Shown: piece after piece, positions 5,601 to 12,470 of the stretch | How the letters are laid out: the number at the start of each line of letters is the position of its first letter | Position numbering within the stretch: position 1 is the stretch's first letter | Assembly (NCBI GenBank): GCA_964540005.1 | Contig: CAZILN010000435.1 | Span: forward strand, 1-13,811 | Direction of reading: 5' to 3' | Source: CAZILN01 sp964540005 | GTDB lineage: Bacteria; Bacteroidota; Bacteroidia; Bacteroidales; SM23-62 | Length of the DNA: 13,811 bases | Program-made: the position numbers and the translations under genes | Notes under the pieces: model-generated | What the model was told of the DNA's origin: nothing | The model's database searches: none | What the model saw: only the letters and a program-made list of their open reading frames with translations

Positions 5601-7751
5601 TCATGCTTTTTTCAATGCTTCAAGTACGCGTTCAGGTGTCATAGGCATACGGAATACCCTTGCCCCGCATGCATCAAAAATAGCGTTGGCAATGGCTCCG
5701 CCTATGCAGATAATGGCTGGTTCTCCCCCGCCCTGAGGTACCGGGTTCTTATCATCCACAAAATATGTCTCAATTGTCTCAGGCACCATGGAAAAACGTG
5801 CGAAATCATAGGTGTCGAAATTCCTCGTGAACATGGCACTTCCTTTGAATTCTATCTCTTCCTTAAATGCATATCCCAGTCCCATGTTGACACAGCTTTC
5901 AACCTGCAGTATGGCTCCCTGGGGATTCACGACCAGTCCCATATCCTGGGCCACAACAGCCCTCTTCACCTGTACATGCCCGGTCTCCTTATCAACCGTG
6001 ACTTCCACGGCCACTCCCACATCTGTTCCTGCATCCTCTCCCAATGCAAAACCGTATCCCCTCCCGCTTGGTCCCACAGCAGGGGTCCAGCCAAACTTGT
6101 CAGCAAGTGTTTTAAGCACCTTTTCCATGCGGGGATATTTCATATTCTTCAGCCTGAACTCAACCGGGTCCATACCTGCTTTGGCAGCCATTATATCTAT
6201 TTGTGATTCCCTTGCGAAAGTATTGTTGCTGTTACCAGGAGCACGCCAGGCACCGGTATAGAAGGGGTGCGGATCTTCTCCTCTTTCAGCTCCCCATGAA
6301 AGTGTCAGGTGATGGGGGATATCATAAAACTGGGCCGATCCCCTGGACCCGGCAGAATAGACTCCATAATCCCAGTAAGTTATTTTCCCTTCAGAGCTAA
6401 GACCTGATTTGATCTTTACTACTGCGGCCGGCCTGAGACAGTCATACAGGAACTCCTCCCTGCGCGTCCAGGCCAGTTGCACCGGCACCCCCGCTGCCCT
6501 TGCAATAAGGGCTGCCTCGGGTATCTGCTGGTTGTAAATTTTACCACCGAAGCCTCCTCCCAGGAATATCGGTTTCAATTGAACATTTTTCTCGGGTATG
6601 TCAAGAGCTTCCGCCACCTGTGCGCGGGCCGGATATGGTGTCTGCGAGGATGCCCATATGATGATCCTGTCCCCTTCCATCATTGCAGTAGCTGTATGGT
6701 TTTCTATGGGTGAATGTGCTACGTAGCCCTCGGGATATTCATACTTGAAATGTTCCCGGGAATTTGCTATTCCCTCGCTTATAGTACCTCCACTGTCCAC
6801 TTCACTGCTGTTTGTAAAGTTTTCTACCAGGTATTCAAAAATGCTCTCTGTATCTACATCATACCCGGTAATATCCCATTCGGCTGTCACCTTTGTTACG
6901 GCAACATCTGCAGTATCCGGATGTTCATGTAAGACAGCCACAAGGTCATCCACCTTCACTATTCTTACACCATCAATCTTCTCTGCCTCCGATGTATCCA
7001 CACTTAACAGCTTTGCCCTCATAGCAGGAGGTCTGACAATCCGTGCATAAAACATACCCGGTAATTGTACATCAGCTGAGTATTTCGCTTTTCCCGTTAC
7101 CTTATCTACCGAATCAACCCTGTATCTTGATTTCCCCATGATCTTAAACTCTGAAGGATCCTTAAGAACTGGCTTCTTATCAAGTTTTCTGACAATCTTT
7201 TTTCCCTTTGTAAGGGCCGAGTAAGTAAGTTTTTTATTCTTGTCGTTCCTGTCATAAACAACACCATCACTAACCATCAGCCGGTCTGCGTCTACCGACA
7301 GTTTTTCGGCGGCCATTTCTACCAGGACAGCCCTGGCCTGGGCAGCTGCGGCTCTCAGCACCTGTCCGAAAACACGAGTAGACAAGGAGCCGTATGTCCC
7401 TTCGTTCCATGGACATAGGTCGGTATCGGCCATTATCAGGTCAACACTTTCAAAGCTAACGTCAAGCTCTTCGGCCAGTTCCATGGGCAGGGAAGTTATC
7501 GGCCCCTGGCCCATCTCTATCTTTCCGACAAAACAGGTAACACGGCCGTCTTCTCCCACCCTGAGGAAGGCATTGAAATCTTCTTCGTCCTGGAGTTTAC
7601 CTGCGGCCTGTCCGGCTATCAGCTGGTGTTTCCCGGCCGCCACAGCGATGATAAGACCCCCGCCTAGGTACTTAAGAAAGTCACGGCGGTCTACTTCAAA
7701 AGGATTACTTATATCCCTGAAGAGTTTTTTGTTGATCTTCTCTTCCTTCAT
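5601..7751 (-). CDS. IorB-type molybdopterin subunit of a molybdenum hydroxylase (paralog 1)
   Basis: The protein has 716 residues with the same architecture as its downstream paralog: twin-arginine signal R22-R23-D-F-L-K with hydrophobic stretch 29-39, N-terminal cofactor segment (about 60-165, including GKIEMGQGPITSLPMELAEEL), Ald_Xan_dh_C-like domain (about 217-285), GGGFGGK (398-404), a GAWRAPG motif, and QGGGEPA with E677 as the expected catalytic base. A strong ribosome-binding site (GGGGGAG) precedes the ATG, which starts 2 bp after the stop of the small-subunit gene. This tight coupling makes it the primary partner of that subunit. The small subunit has no signal of its own and would be carried across the membrane by this protein's Tat signal, as in other periplasmic members of the superfamily. 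The substrate cannot be inferred. No cytochrome c subunit, often found with IorB-type enzymes, is in the window. Confidence 0.93.
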   Translation of the reverse strand: MKEEKINKKLFRDISNPFEVDRRDFLKYLGGGLIIAVAAGKHQLIAGQAAGKLQDEEDFNAFLRVGEDGRVTCFVGKIEMGQGPITSLPMELAEELDVSFESVDLIMADTDLCPWNEGTYGSLSTRVFGQVLRAAAAQARAVLVEMAAEKLSVDADRLMVSDGVVYDRNDKNKKLTYSALTKGKKIVRKLDKKPVLKDPSEFKIMGKSRYRVDSVDKVTGKAKYSADVQLPGMFYARIVRPPAMRAKLLSVDTSEAEKIDGVRIVKVDDLVAVLHEHPDTADVAVTKVTAEWDITGYDVDTESIFEYLVENFTNSSEVDSGGTISEGIANSREHFKYEYPEGYVAHSPIENHTATAMMEGDRIIIWASSQTPYPARAQVAEALDIPEKNVQLKPIFLGGGFGGKIYNQQIPEAALIARAAGVPVQLAWTRREEFLYDCLRPAAVVKIKSGLSSEGKITYWDYGVYSAGSRGSAQFYDIPHHLTLSWGAERGEDPHPFYTGAWRAPGNSNNTFARESQIDIMAAKAGMDPVEFRLKNMKYPRMEKVLKTLADKFGWTPAVGPSGRGYGFALGEDAGTDVGVAVEVTVDKETGHVQVKRAVVAQDMGLVVNPQGAILQVESCVNMGLGYAFKEEIEFKGSAMFTRNFDTYDFARFSMVPETIETYFVDDKNPVPQGGGEPAIICIGGAIANAIFDACGARVFRMPMTPERVLEALKKA

Positions 7752-7753
7752 TC

Positions 7754-8230
7754 CTACACTCCCCCTTTCATTTCAACAGCCGCCGTCTGGATGGCCTCGA
7801 TGATCCGGTTATGGGCTCCGCAACGGCAGAGGTTGTCTTCCATTCCCTCAATGATATCCTTACGTGAGGGCTCCGGATTGCTCAATAGAAGGCCGTAGGC
7901 ATTCATGATCATACCCGGGGTGCAGTATCCACACTGAAGGGCCTCGTGTTTAACAAATGCCTTCTGTATCGGATGCAGCGAACCATTTCTGGACAATCCC
8001 TCAATGGTAATAATTTTTGTACCATGGGCTTCGCTGACAGGGATCATGCAGGAGCGAACCGGTTCATTATTCATGATGACCGTGCAGGCTCCGCAGAAGC
8101 CCAGTCCACAGCCAAATTTGGTGCCGGTCAGTCCGTAGTTTACACGAAGCACCCACATAAGTATCATGTCCTCTTCGAGTGTGAGTTGCTCCGGTTTTCC
8201 GTTCAATTCGAATTTAATTGTTTGTATCAT
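7754..8230 (-). CDS. [2Fe-2S] small subunit of a molybdenum hydroxylase (IorA/CoxS type)
   Basis: The protein has 158 residues, the normal family size. The N-terminal plant-ferredoxin-like domain carries C41-x4-C46-x2-C49-x11-C61 (GCGLGFCGAC, then C61). The C-terminal helical [2Fe-2S] domain carries C100-x2-C103 (QCGYCTPGM) and C135-x-C137 (NLCRCGAHNRI). All eight cluster ligands are present. It passes electrons from the molybdenum site to an external acceptor. No signal peptide is present, so export would depend on the Tat signal of a large subunit. GGGAG lies 6-7 nt upstream of the ATG. The gene is 2 bp from the first large-subunit gene and about 95 bp after the XdhC-MocA fusion. It is the only small subunit for two large subunits. 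Confidence 0.95.
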   Translation of the reverse strand: MIQTIKFELNGKPEQLTLEEDMILMWVLRVNYGLTGTKFGCGLGFCGACTVIMNNEPVRSCMIPVSEAHGTKIITIEGLSRNGSLHPIQKAFVKHEALQCGYCTPGMIMNAYGLLLSNPEPSRKDIIEGMEDNLCRCGAHNRIIEAIQTAAVEMKGGV

Positions 8231-8257
8231 AATTATCTCCCGTAATTAAGTTCTATT

Positions 8258-8342
8258 TTATAATTGTTAAAGTTTGTTTTAATAATGGCTTAATCCCCTT
8301 ATTATAAGTGTTTTTAAGGTCTTTATTATAATTGTTTAAGTT
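8258..8342. repeat. Imperfect AT-rich 17-bp repeats in the fusion/small-subunit gap
   Basis: TTATAATTGTTAAAGTT (8258-8274) and TTATAATTGTTTAAGTT (8326-8342) agree at 16 of 17 positions. A weaker copy (TTATAAGTGTTTTTAAGG) begins at 8302. The right-hand copy overlaps the last codons and stop of the XdhC-MocA gene. They could be regulator sites for the small-subunit gene, or chance similarity in AT-rich DNA. I see no TAnnTTTG promoter in this gap. Confidence 0.4.
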
Positions 8343-9966
8343 CTTCTTTATATTCTTCCGGAGTGTCAATATCTCTGAGTATTTCCGGACTGTCCAACTC
8401 AACCTCCAGTACATCATCCCAGTGAACTCCCAGGAAATCCCGAAGGCTTTTATCCGGGCCCATACCGGAAATTTCAGACCGGTATTTAAGATCAAACATC
8501 ACAGGATGGCCTCTTTTCCCTTTGTAAGAAGCCACAGCAATGCCCCTGTCAGAATGACGGTGGGCATCGATAAGCCTGTCCATAAGCGAAGCGCTGATCA
8601 TAGGCTGGTCTCCCAGCAGTACAATGATACTTCCGGTCTGATCAGGAAGGTCCTTAAGCCCCTGTTGTACTGATGTGAACATACCTTTTTTATAGTCCCT
8701 GTTCTCAGAGATTGTAACAGGATATTTGCTGATCTTTTCAGAGATCTCTTCGTAGCGTGCTCCAAGGACTATAATTGTATGATCAACGTAAGATTTTCCA
8801 ATATTCTGTATGAGTGTTTCAATAATGCTTGTATCACCAAAAGGCAGTAATTGCTTGGGGCTCCCCATCCTTTTTGATTCACCGGCTGCCAGGACCAAAG
8901 CACAGACCAGGGGTCTTTTAACTGATTGTTGTAGTTGCTGCCTTACAAGGACTAGCTGGGCGGCTATACTGATGGCAATTTCCTGTACTGTTTTGGACTT
9001 GATCTCAAGACCTATGGGAGCATGCAGTCGCTCCAGCTGTTCCGGGGTGGCCCATCCCTCTTCCACAAATTGCTTTCTCATCAGGGCAATCTTGGTTTTA
9101 CTGCCTATCATGCCAAGGTATGCAGCATCCGATCCAATGCAGTTCCTCAGGGCTGCCGCATCATCCCTGTGACCATGTGTCACGATTACAATGTAGCTGT
9201 CATCGCTTATAGCTTGTTGACTGATCGCCTCTCCTATGTTGCTGACAATCAGATAATCCGCATCCGGAATATTTTCCTTGGTGGAATACTCCGGCCTGTC
9301 ATCAATGACTGTTACTTCGAATTCAAGCAGGTTCCCCAGATGGGCCAGAGCCCTTCCAATATGGCCGGCACCTGCTATCAGAAGCCGCGGATACGGTATG
9401 GCTGCCTGCAAGAAAACACAGGTTTCTCCCTCGTCCATATATTTAACCGTGGTTCCTGCCAGACATCCTTTGATCTCATTCCTGCAGAAACTGAGATCTT
9501 CTGGGAACTCAGCTGCTTCAAGGGTATTGCCGTCCACCCACTTCCTTTCAACGCCGAGAGTTCCCTGGTCCGTTGAACTGATAAGGCTTACCAGAACTCC
9601 CGGGTGGCGTTTTTCCAGTGAATCTGTCAGTTCCCGGAATACCTGTTGCTTGTTCCCTCTGCAGACATCAAGCAGTATCCTGGCCGTCCCGCCACAGATA
9701 GCTCCTTCCGCTGAACTTATATCTGCATCAAGTGAGAATTCATAGATTACCGCTTGTCCGCTCTTCAAAACTTCTGCTGCCCTGAGTTGAGCATCCCCTT
9801 CCAGTATGCCTCCCCCGAGCGTTCCGTCAACCAGGCCTGCGGATGAAAACAGTGCTGAGGCTCCCTCTGCCTGGGGTGTTGATCCGCTTGTTTCCAGGAT
9901 GGTGGCCAGGACCAGCGAATTATGCTTGTCCATTTGTTCAGGAAGGGTTGTCAGGATATTTTTCAT
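8326..9966 (-). CDS. XdhC-MocA fusion: molybdenum cofactor maturation and cytidylyltransferase
   Basis: The protein has 546 residues in one uninterrupted frame. The N-terminal XdhC/CoxI domain (about 12-105) has STPQAEG, DGTLGGGILEGDA and CGGTARILLD. The XdhC C-terminal Rossmann domain (about 193-340) has GAGHIG (199-204), VTHGHRDDA and MIGSKTK. The C-terminal MobA-like nucleotidyltransferase domain (about 355-546) has LVLAAGESKRMGSPKQLL, LLGDQPMI (D453) and GHPV (486-489), the MocA pattern. MocA converts Mo-molybdopterin and CTP to molybdopterin cytosine dinucleotide. XdhC binds and hands over the cofactor, in some enzymes after sulfuration. The fusion therefore predicts that the downstream large subunits carry the cytidylated cofactor. 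The gene starts 58 bp after the membrane-protein gene with no recognisable promoter between, so one transcript is likely. Confidence 0.93.
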   Translation of the reverse strand: MKNILTTLPEQMDKHNSLVLATILETSGSTPQAEGASALFSSAGLVDGTLGGGILEGDAQLRAAEVLKSGQAVIYEFSLDADISSAEGAICGGTARILLDVCRGNKQQVFRELTDSLEKRHPGVLVSLISSTDQGTLGVERKWVDGNTLEAAEFPEDLSFCRNEIKGCLAGTTVKYMDEGETCVFLQAAIPYPRLLIAGAGHIGRALAHLGNLLEFEVTVIDDRPEYSTKENIPDADYLIVSNIGEAISQQAISDDSYIVIVTHGHRDDAAALRNCIGSDAAYLGMIGSKTKIALMRKQFVEEGWATPEQLERLHAPIGLEIKSKTVQEIAISIAAQLVLVRQQLQQSVKRPLVCALVLAAGESKRMGSPKQLLPFGDTSIIETLIQNIGKSYVDHTIIVLGARYEEISEKISKYPVTISENRDYKKGMFTSVQQGLKDLPDQTGSIIVLLGDQPMISASLMDRLIDAHRHSDRGIAVASYKGKRGHPVMFDLKYRSEISGMGPDKSLRDFLGVHWDDVLEVELDSPEILRDIDTPEEYKEELKQL

Positions 9967-10024
9967 CTTACTTCAGCCAAATAATGGTGTTACATTACTA
10001 CTGAGATGAATAATAATGGTTCAA

Positions 10025-10711
10025 TTAAGAAAAGCTCATCGGTACTGCCAGGCGGAACAGTAAAACCAGGACCAGGCAAATTATCAGGGTGGCAGGTGAA
10101 ACCAGGTACCTGAGGGTTTTATTTTTCAGGACCGGTCCGGTTTCCGGATCTGCAATAAGCCGTTCAACCAGATAAAATCCCAGTGGAACTGTCATTGTAG
10201 ATAATATTATGGCCACAGGCGCAAACATTACAGACAATGGCACTGCAGTACCGGGATACACACAGGCGGGTACGGCGGTGGCAAACTTTACCAGGGGGAA
10301 AAGACCTACGGCTATCATAGCGGATCCCCCGCCAAGTAACATCCGTGAAGATCTTTTAACAAATCCCTGCCGGCTGAAAACCACGATCAGCAGGACGAAT
10401 GCCAGTCCTTCCAGCCAGAAGGCAAAAATGGGGTTGCCAATGGCCCCGTGAATAATGGGCAATGACAGGATCAATGCATCAAACAACTTAAAAAATGAAG
10501 CGATCAGTACGATCAGCAGAGGAACAAACCAGCGCCGTGTGGCAGCCCATCCTAGGGCTATGAAAAACAGGGCTACACCTGTCATAAGCGAACCTGATAC
10601 ACTTGAGGCACAGGCCTTGAGTCCCATCCCCAGGGCTGCTTCTGACAATCCCCAGACAGAACCCAGAATAACAGCAAGTCCTAACTGAAATTTTAAGGTA
10701 GATTTTTCCAT
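10025..10711 (-). CDS. Polytopic membrane protein of unknown function
   Basis: The protein has 228 residues with about six or seven predicted membrane helices (about 9-28, 39-57, 61-85, 95-114, 126-145, 150-178, 205-224). Notable residues inside membrane segments are the GSVWGLSEAALG motif in helix 1, D73 near the end of helix 3 and E102 in helix 4 (FWLEGLAF), plus AVPACVYPG before helix 6. I do not recognise the family. The size and the glycine/acid-rich helices recall small-molecule permease or ECF substrate-binding subunits, but that is only an impression. It has its own predicted promoter and directly precedes the XdhC-MocA gene. Transport of molybdate, a cofactor precursor or an enzyme substrate, or a maturation role, are all possible. 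Confidence 0.75.
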   Translation of the reverse strand: MEKSTLKFQLGLAVILGSVWGLSEAALGMGLKACASSVSGSLMTGVALFFIALGWAATRRWFVPLLIVLIASFFKLFDALILSLPIIHGAIGNPIFAFWLEGLAFVLLIVVFSRQGFVKRSSRMLLGGGSAMIAVGLFPLVKFATAVPACVYPGTAVPLSVMFAPVAIILSTMTVPLGFYLVERLIADPETGPVLKNKTLRYLVSPATLIICLVLVLLFRLAVPMSFS

Positions 10712-10759
10712 GTTGATTAAATGTTATATTACTGCTCAGATATTATTATTATAGGACTA

Positions 10760-10790
10760 AAAAGATATTGATAAATTCATCGACTGTCAA
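10760..10790 (-). promoter_or_regulatory. Predicted promoter of the molybdenum-hydroxylase cluster
   Basis: On the minus strand, TTG (10788-10790), 20 nt, TATCTTTT (10760-10767) is one mismatch from TAnnTTTG. It would start transcription near 10757, giving a leader of about 46 nt before the membrane-protein ATG. The 143-bp gap in which it lies is the longest between leftward genes here, which fits the beginning of a new transcription unit. Confidence 0.45.
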
Positions 10791-10854
10791 GCAAAATTTC
10801 AGTCGAATTCATCTCTCCATTCCAAATCCAAATTCAATTCCCGGAAATTAGTAT

Positions 10855-11412
10855 TTAATTCTCTGTGGATCTGTCGGTTGGATGTAATTTAGACAGAATC
10901 TTTTTTAGGGCTTCAGGGATGGACAGGTCCCCAATATTGATGATCACCGGATCTGTCAGCTTCCACTTCTCATTGATGGCGTCAAGTATGCCTGTCCGGG
11001 CAACCCAGATCATGGCTGGCCCGGGCTGAGAAAGAAGCTGTTGTAAGAAATCAGACCAGATCTTTCCATCCAGTTCAAAAGGACCGACCTCATCGATGGC
11101 TACCAGTTCGGTATCAGAATCCTGGACTGAAGCCAGGATCTCTTTTCCCATAGTAATTGCTTCAGGATTAAAGTAAAAATGCCGGATCTGTATCCATCCC
11201 TTCACTTCAGATCTTGAGGATAGGGGTACTGACCTGCCTGATTGCAGATCCCTGATAGAATAATCATAAAACGAATCCTGCCGTTCGGATCTCTCCGATA
11301 CGAACCCATCCGTTCTAATCCCTGCCTGCTGCAGTTTATTCACGAGTTTTAGAAGGTAGGTGGTCTTGCCGCTTCCTACAGGTCCGCATAATATGAACAG
11401 TAACGGCTGCAC
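10855..11412 (-). CDS. THEP1-like nucleoside triphosphatase (NTPase_1 family)
   Basis: The protein has 185 residues. Walker A is GPVGSGKTT (10-18). The Walker B/signature region VAIDEVGPFEL (104-114, D107 and E108) is the THEP1 hallmark DExGxxEL. Between them is the RSEVKGWIQIRHFYFNPEAI region typical of this family. Start is GTG 11412, the only usable start: an in-frame TAA lies two codons upstream and Walker A begins at residue 10. Family members hydrolyse nucleoside triphosphates in vitro; physiological roles are mostly unclear. It begins 29 bp after the GH5 gene and ends 143 bp before the membrane-protein gene, so it may be co-transcribed with either side. A role in handling nucleotides for the molybdopterin cytosine dinucleotide pathway is possible from position only. 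Confidence 0.88.
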   Translation of the reverse strand: MQPLLFILCGPVGSGKTTYLLKLVNKLQQAGIRTDGFVSERSERQDSFYDYSIRDLQSGRSVPLSSRSEVKGWIQIRHFYFNPEAITMGKEILASVQDSDTELVAIDEVGPFELDGKIWSDFLQQLLSQPGPAMIWVARTGILDAINEKWKLTDPVIINIGDLSIPEALKKILSKLHPTDRSTEN

Positions 11413-11441
11413 GATAAATTAGGTAAAGACTGATCCATATG

Positions 11442-12404
11442 CTACCATTCCGCAATAATCTGCTTGAGCAACTTTCCTGATTGTGTCAGATCATCTACGC
11501 TCCAGTTCCCGTCACCGGGGGTTCCGGGTTTTAATGCGGAGGCTGATTCATCCCTGTCATTTAACGACCAGTTGCACCAGCTGATACCATTCTCTTTCAT
11601 GAATTCCAGCCAGATCCTGGTGGATTCCTCATCTACATACCCATTACCGGTGTACTCGCAGGCACCCCATTCGGAAGCCATGATGGCAAGGCCTGCATCC
11701 AGAGCTTTTTGGGCTTTATTCCTGATATCCTCTTTGTGAGAAGCGGCATAGTAGTGCAGGGAATAAACCAGGTTGTCAAAGCCCTCTATGGGATCTTTTG
11801 CAGCCAGCTGGAGTTCCTGGCACCACCTGGTCGTTCCGACAAGGATAAGGTTATCAGGATCATGCTTGCGGATCTCCTTGATAACAGCGATAGAATAGGG
11901 CATTACATCATCTTTCCAGGATACTTCAGCCGGTTCGTTGAATATCTCATAGATCACGTTGGGATACTCGCCATACTCCTGTGCCATCTCAGCAAAAAAG
12001 GCTATAGCCTCTTCCTGGTGCCGGTGGGCATTATGGTCATGCCAGTCAATGAATATGTAGATGCCTTCCTTAATGGAACTTTCAACAGCAATTTTCACCT
12101 TTTCTTTTTCCCTATCGGAATTGCGCAGATATCCTCCTGCCTCCACACCCATTGCAGCCCTGGTGATCCCACAGTTCCATTCGGTGGCCAGGGTGTGTAC
12201 CGCATCAGGATTGTAATACTTCCCGCCCCACTGGCTCCAGAACAGGCTCATGCCTGCAAAACTCACCGGAACACCGTCCTGGTTCACCACCTTGTTCCCT
12301 TCTACCCGGAGCCGCCCGTTTTTCTCCACAACGGTCTGTCCTGATACAATAAATGGTAATACTATTGCAATAATGCAAGTAATAATTCTGACTTTGTTTT
12401 TCAT
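11442..12404 (-). CDS. Secreted GH5 endo-beta-glucanase (cellulase)
   Basis: The protein has 320 residues with a signal peptide (about 1-22, hydrophobic core IITCIIAIVLPFIV ending SGQ). The (beta/alpha)8 glycosidase domain follows. Catalytic acid/base E157 is in the NEP motif (IYEIFNEPAE), and nucleophile E245 is in MASEWGACE. Other GH5 hallmarks are WHDHNAH (121-127), H217-Y218 (SLHYYA) and the late tryptophans in ISWCNWSLND. The pattern is closest to subfamily 2 (Cel5A-like) endoglucanases. There is no carbohydrate-binding module and no C-terminal sorting domain. It lies 66 bp after a GH9 gene, a pairing that points to cellulose or mixed beta-glucan breakdown in the periplasm or outside the cell. 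Confidence 0.93.
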   Translation of the reverse strand: MKNKVRIITCIIAIVLPFIVSGQTVVEKNGRLRVEGNKVVNQDGVPVSFAGMSLFWSQWGGKYYNPDAVHTLATEWNCGITRAAMGVEAGGYLRNSDREKEKVKIAVESSIKEGIYIFIDWHDHNAHRHQEEAIAFFAEMAQEYGEYPNVIYEIFNEPAEVSWKDDVMPYSIAVIKEIRKHDPDNLILVGTTRWCQELQLAAKDPIEGFDNLVYSLHYYAASHKEDIRNKAQKALDAGLAIMASEWGACEYTGNGYVDEESTRIWLEFMKENGISWCNWSLNDRDESASALKPGTPGDGNWSVDDLTQSGKLLKQIIAEW

Positions 12405-12436
12405 GTTTCTTAATGTTTATCAGTTTAAAACTATGT

Positions 12437-12461
12437 AAAATTGCAATCCGAATGCAATTTT
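12437..12461 (-). terminator. Hairpin between the GH9 and GH5 genes
   Basis: AAAATTGCA and TGCAATTTT form a perfect 9-bp stem around a 7-nt loop (ATCCGAA on the plus strand), 10 nt past the GH9 stop. The stem itself ends in A/T runs, so it could act as a weak terminator in either direction or as an attenuating/processing hairpin that lowers GH5 expression relative to GH9. Confidence 0.5.
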
Positions 12462-12470
12462 GCATAAAAA

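Noticed and set aside
5556..6206. Open frame of 216 codons on the plus strand
   Set aside because: It lies wholly antisense to the well-supported molybdopterin subunit genes; the product is cysteine/histidine-rich low-quality sequence with no recognisable domain.
8253..8495. Open frame of 80 codons on the minus strand
   Set aside because: It overlaps the MocA domain end in another frame and runs into low-complexity lysine/asparagine codons from the AT-rich gap.
9022..9576. Open frame of 184 codons on the plus strand
   Set aside because: Antisense shadow of the XdhC-MocA fusion, without domain features or a convincing start.
8326..9966. Possible misassembly joining two genes (XdhC and MocA)
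   Set aside because: The frame is continuous through a natural-looking linker (about residues 341-354) and both domains are complete, so a genuine fusion is more likely.
10712..10854. Possible molybdenum-cofactor riboswitch upstream of the cluster
   Set aside because: The gap is AT-rich and I find no extended stems or conserved pattern; only a simple promoter can be supported.
11709..12344. Open frame of 211 codons on the plus strand
   Set aside because: Antisense to the GH5 gene, whose catalytic motifs and signal peptide are clear.
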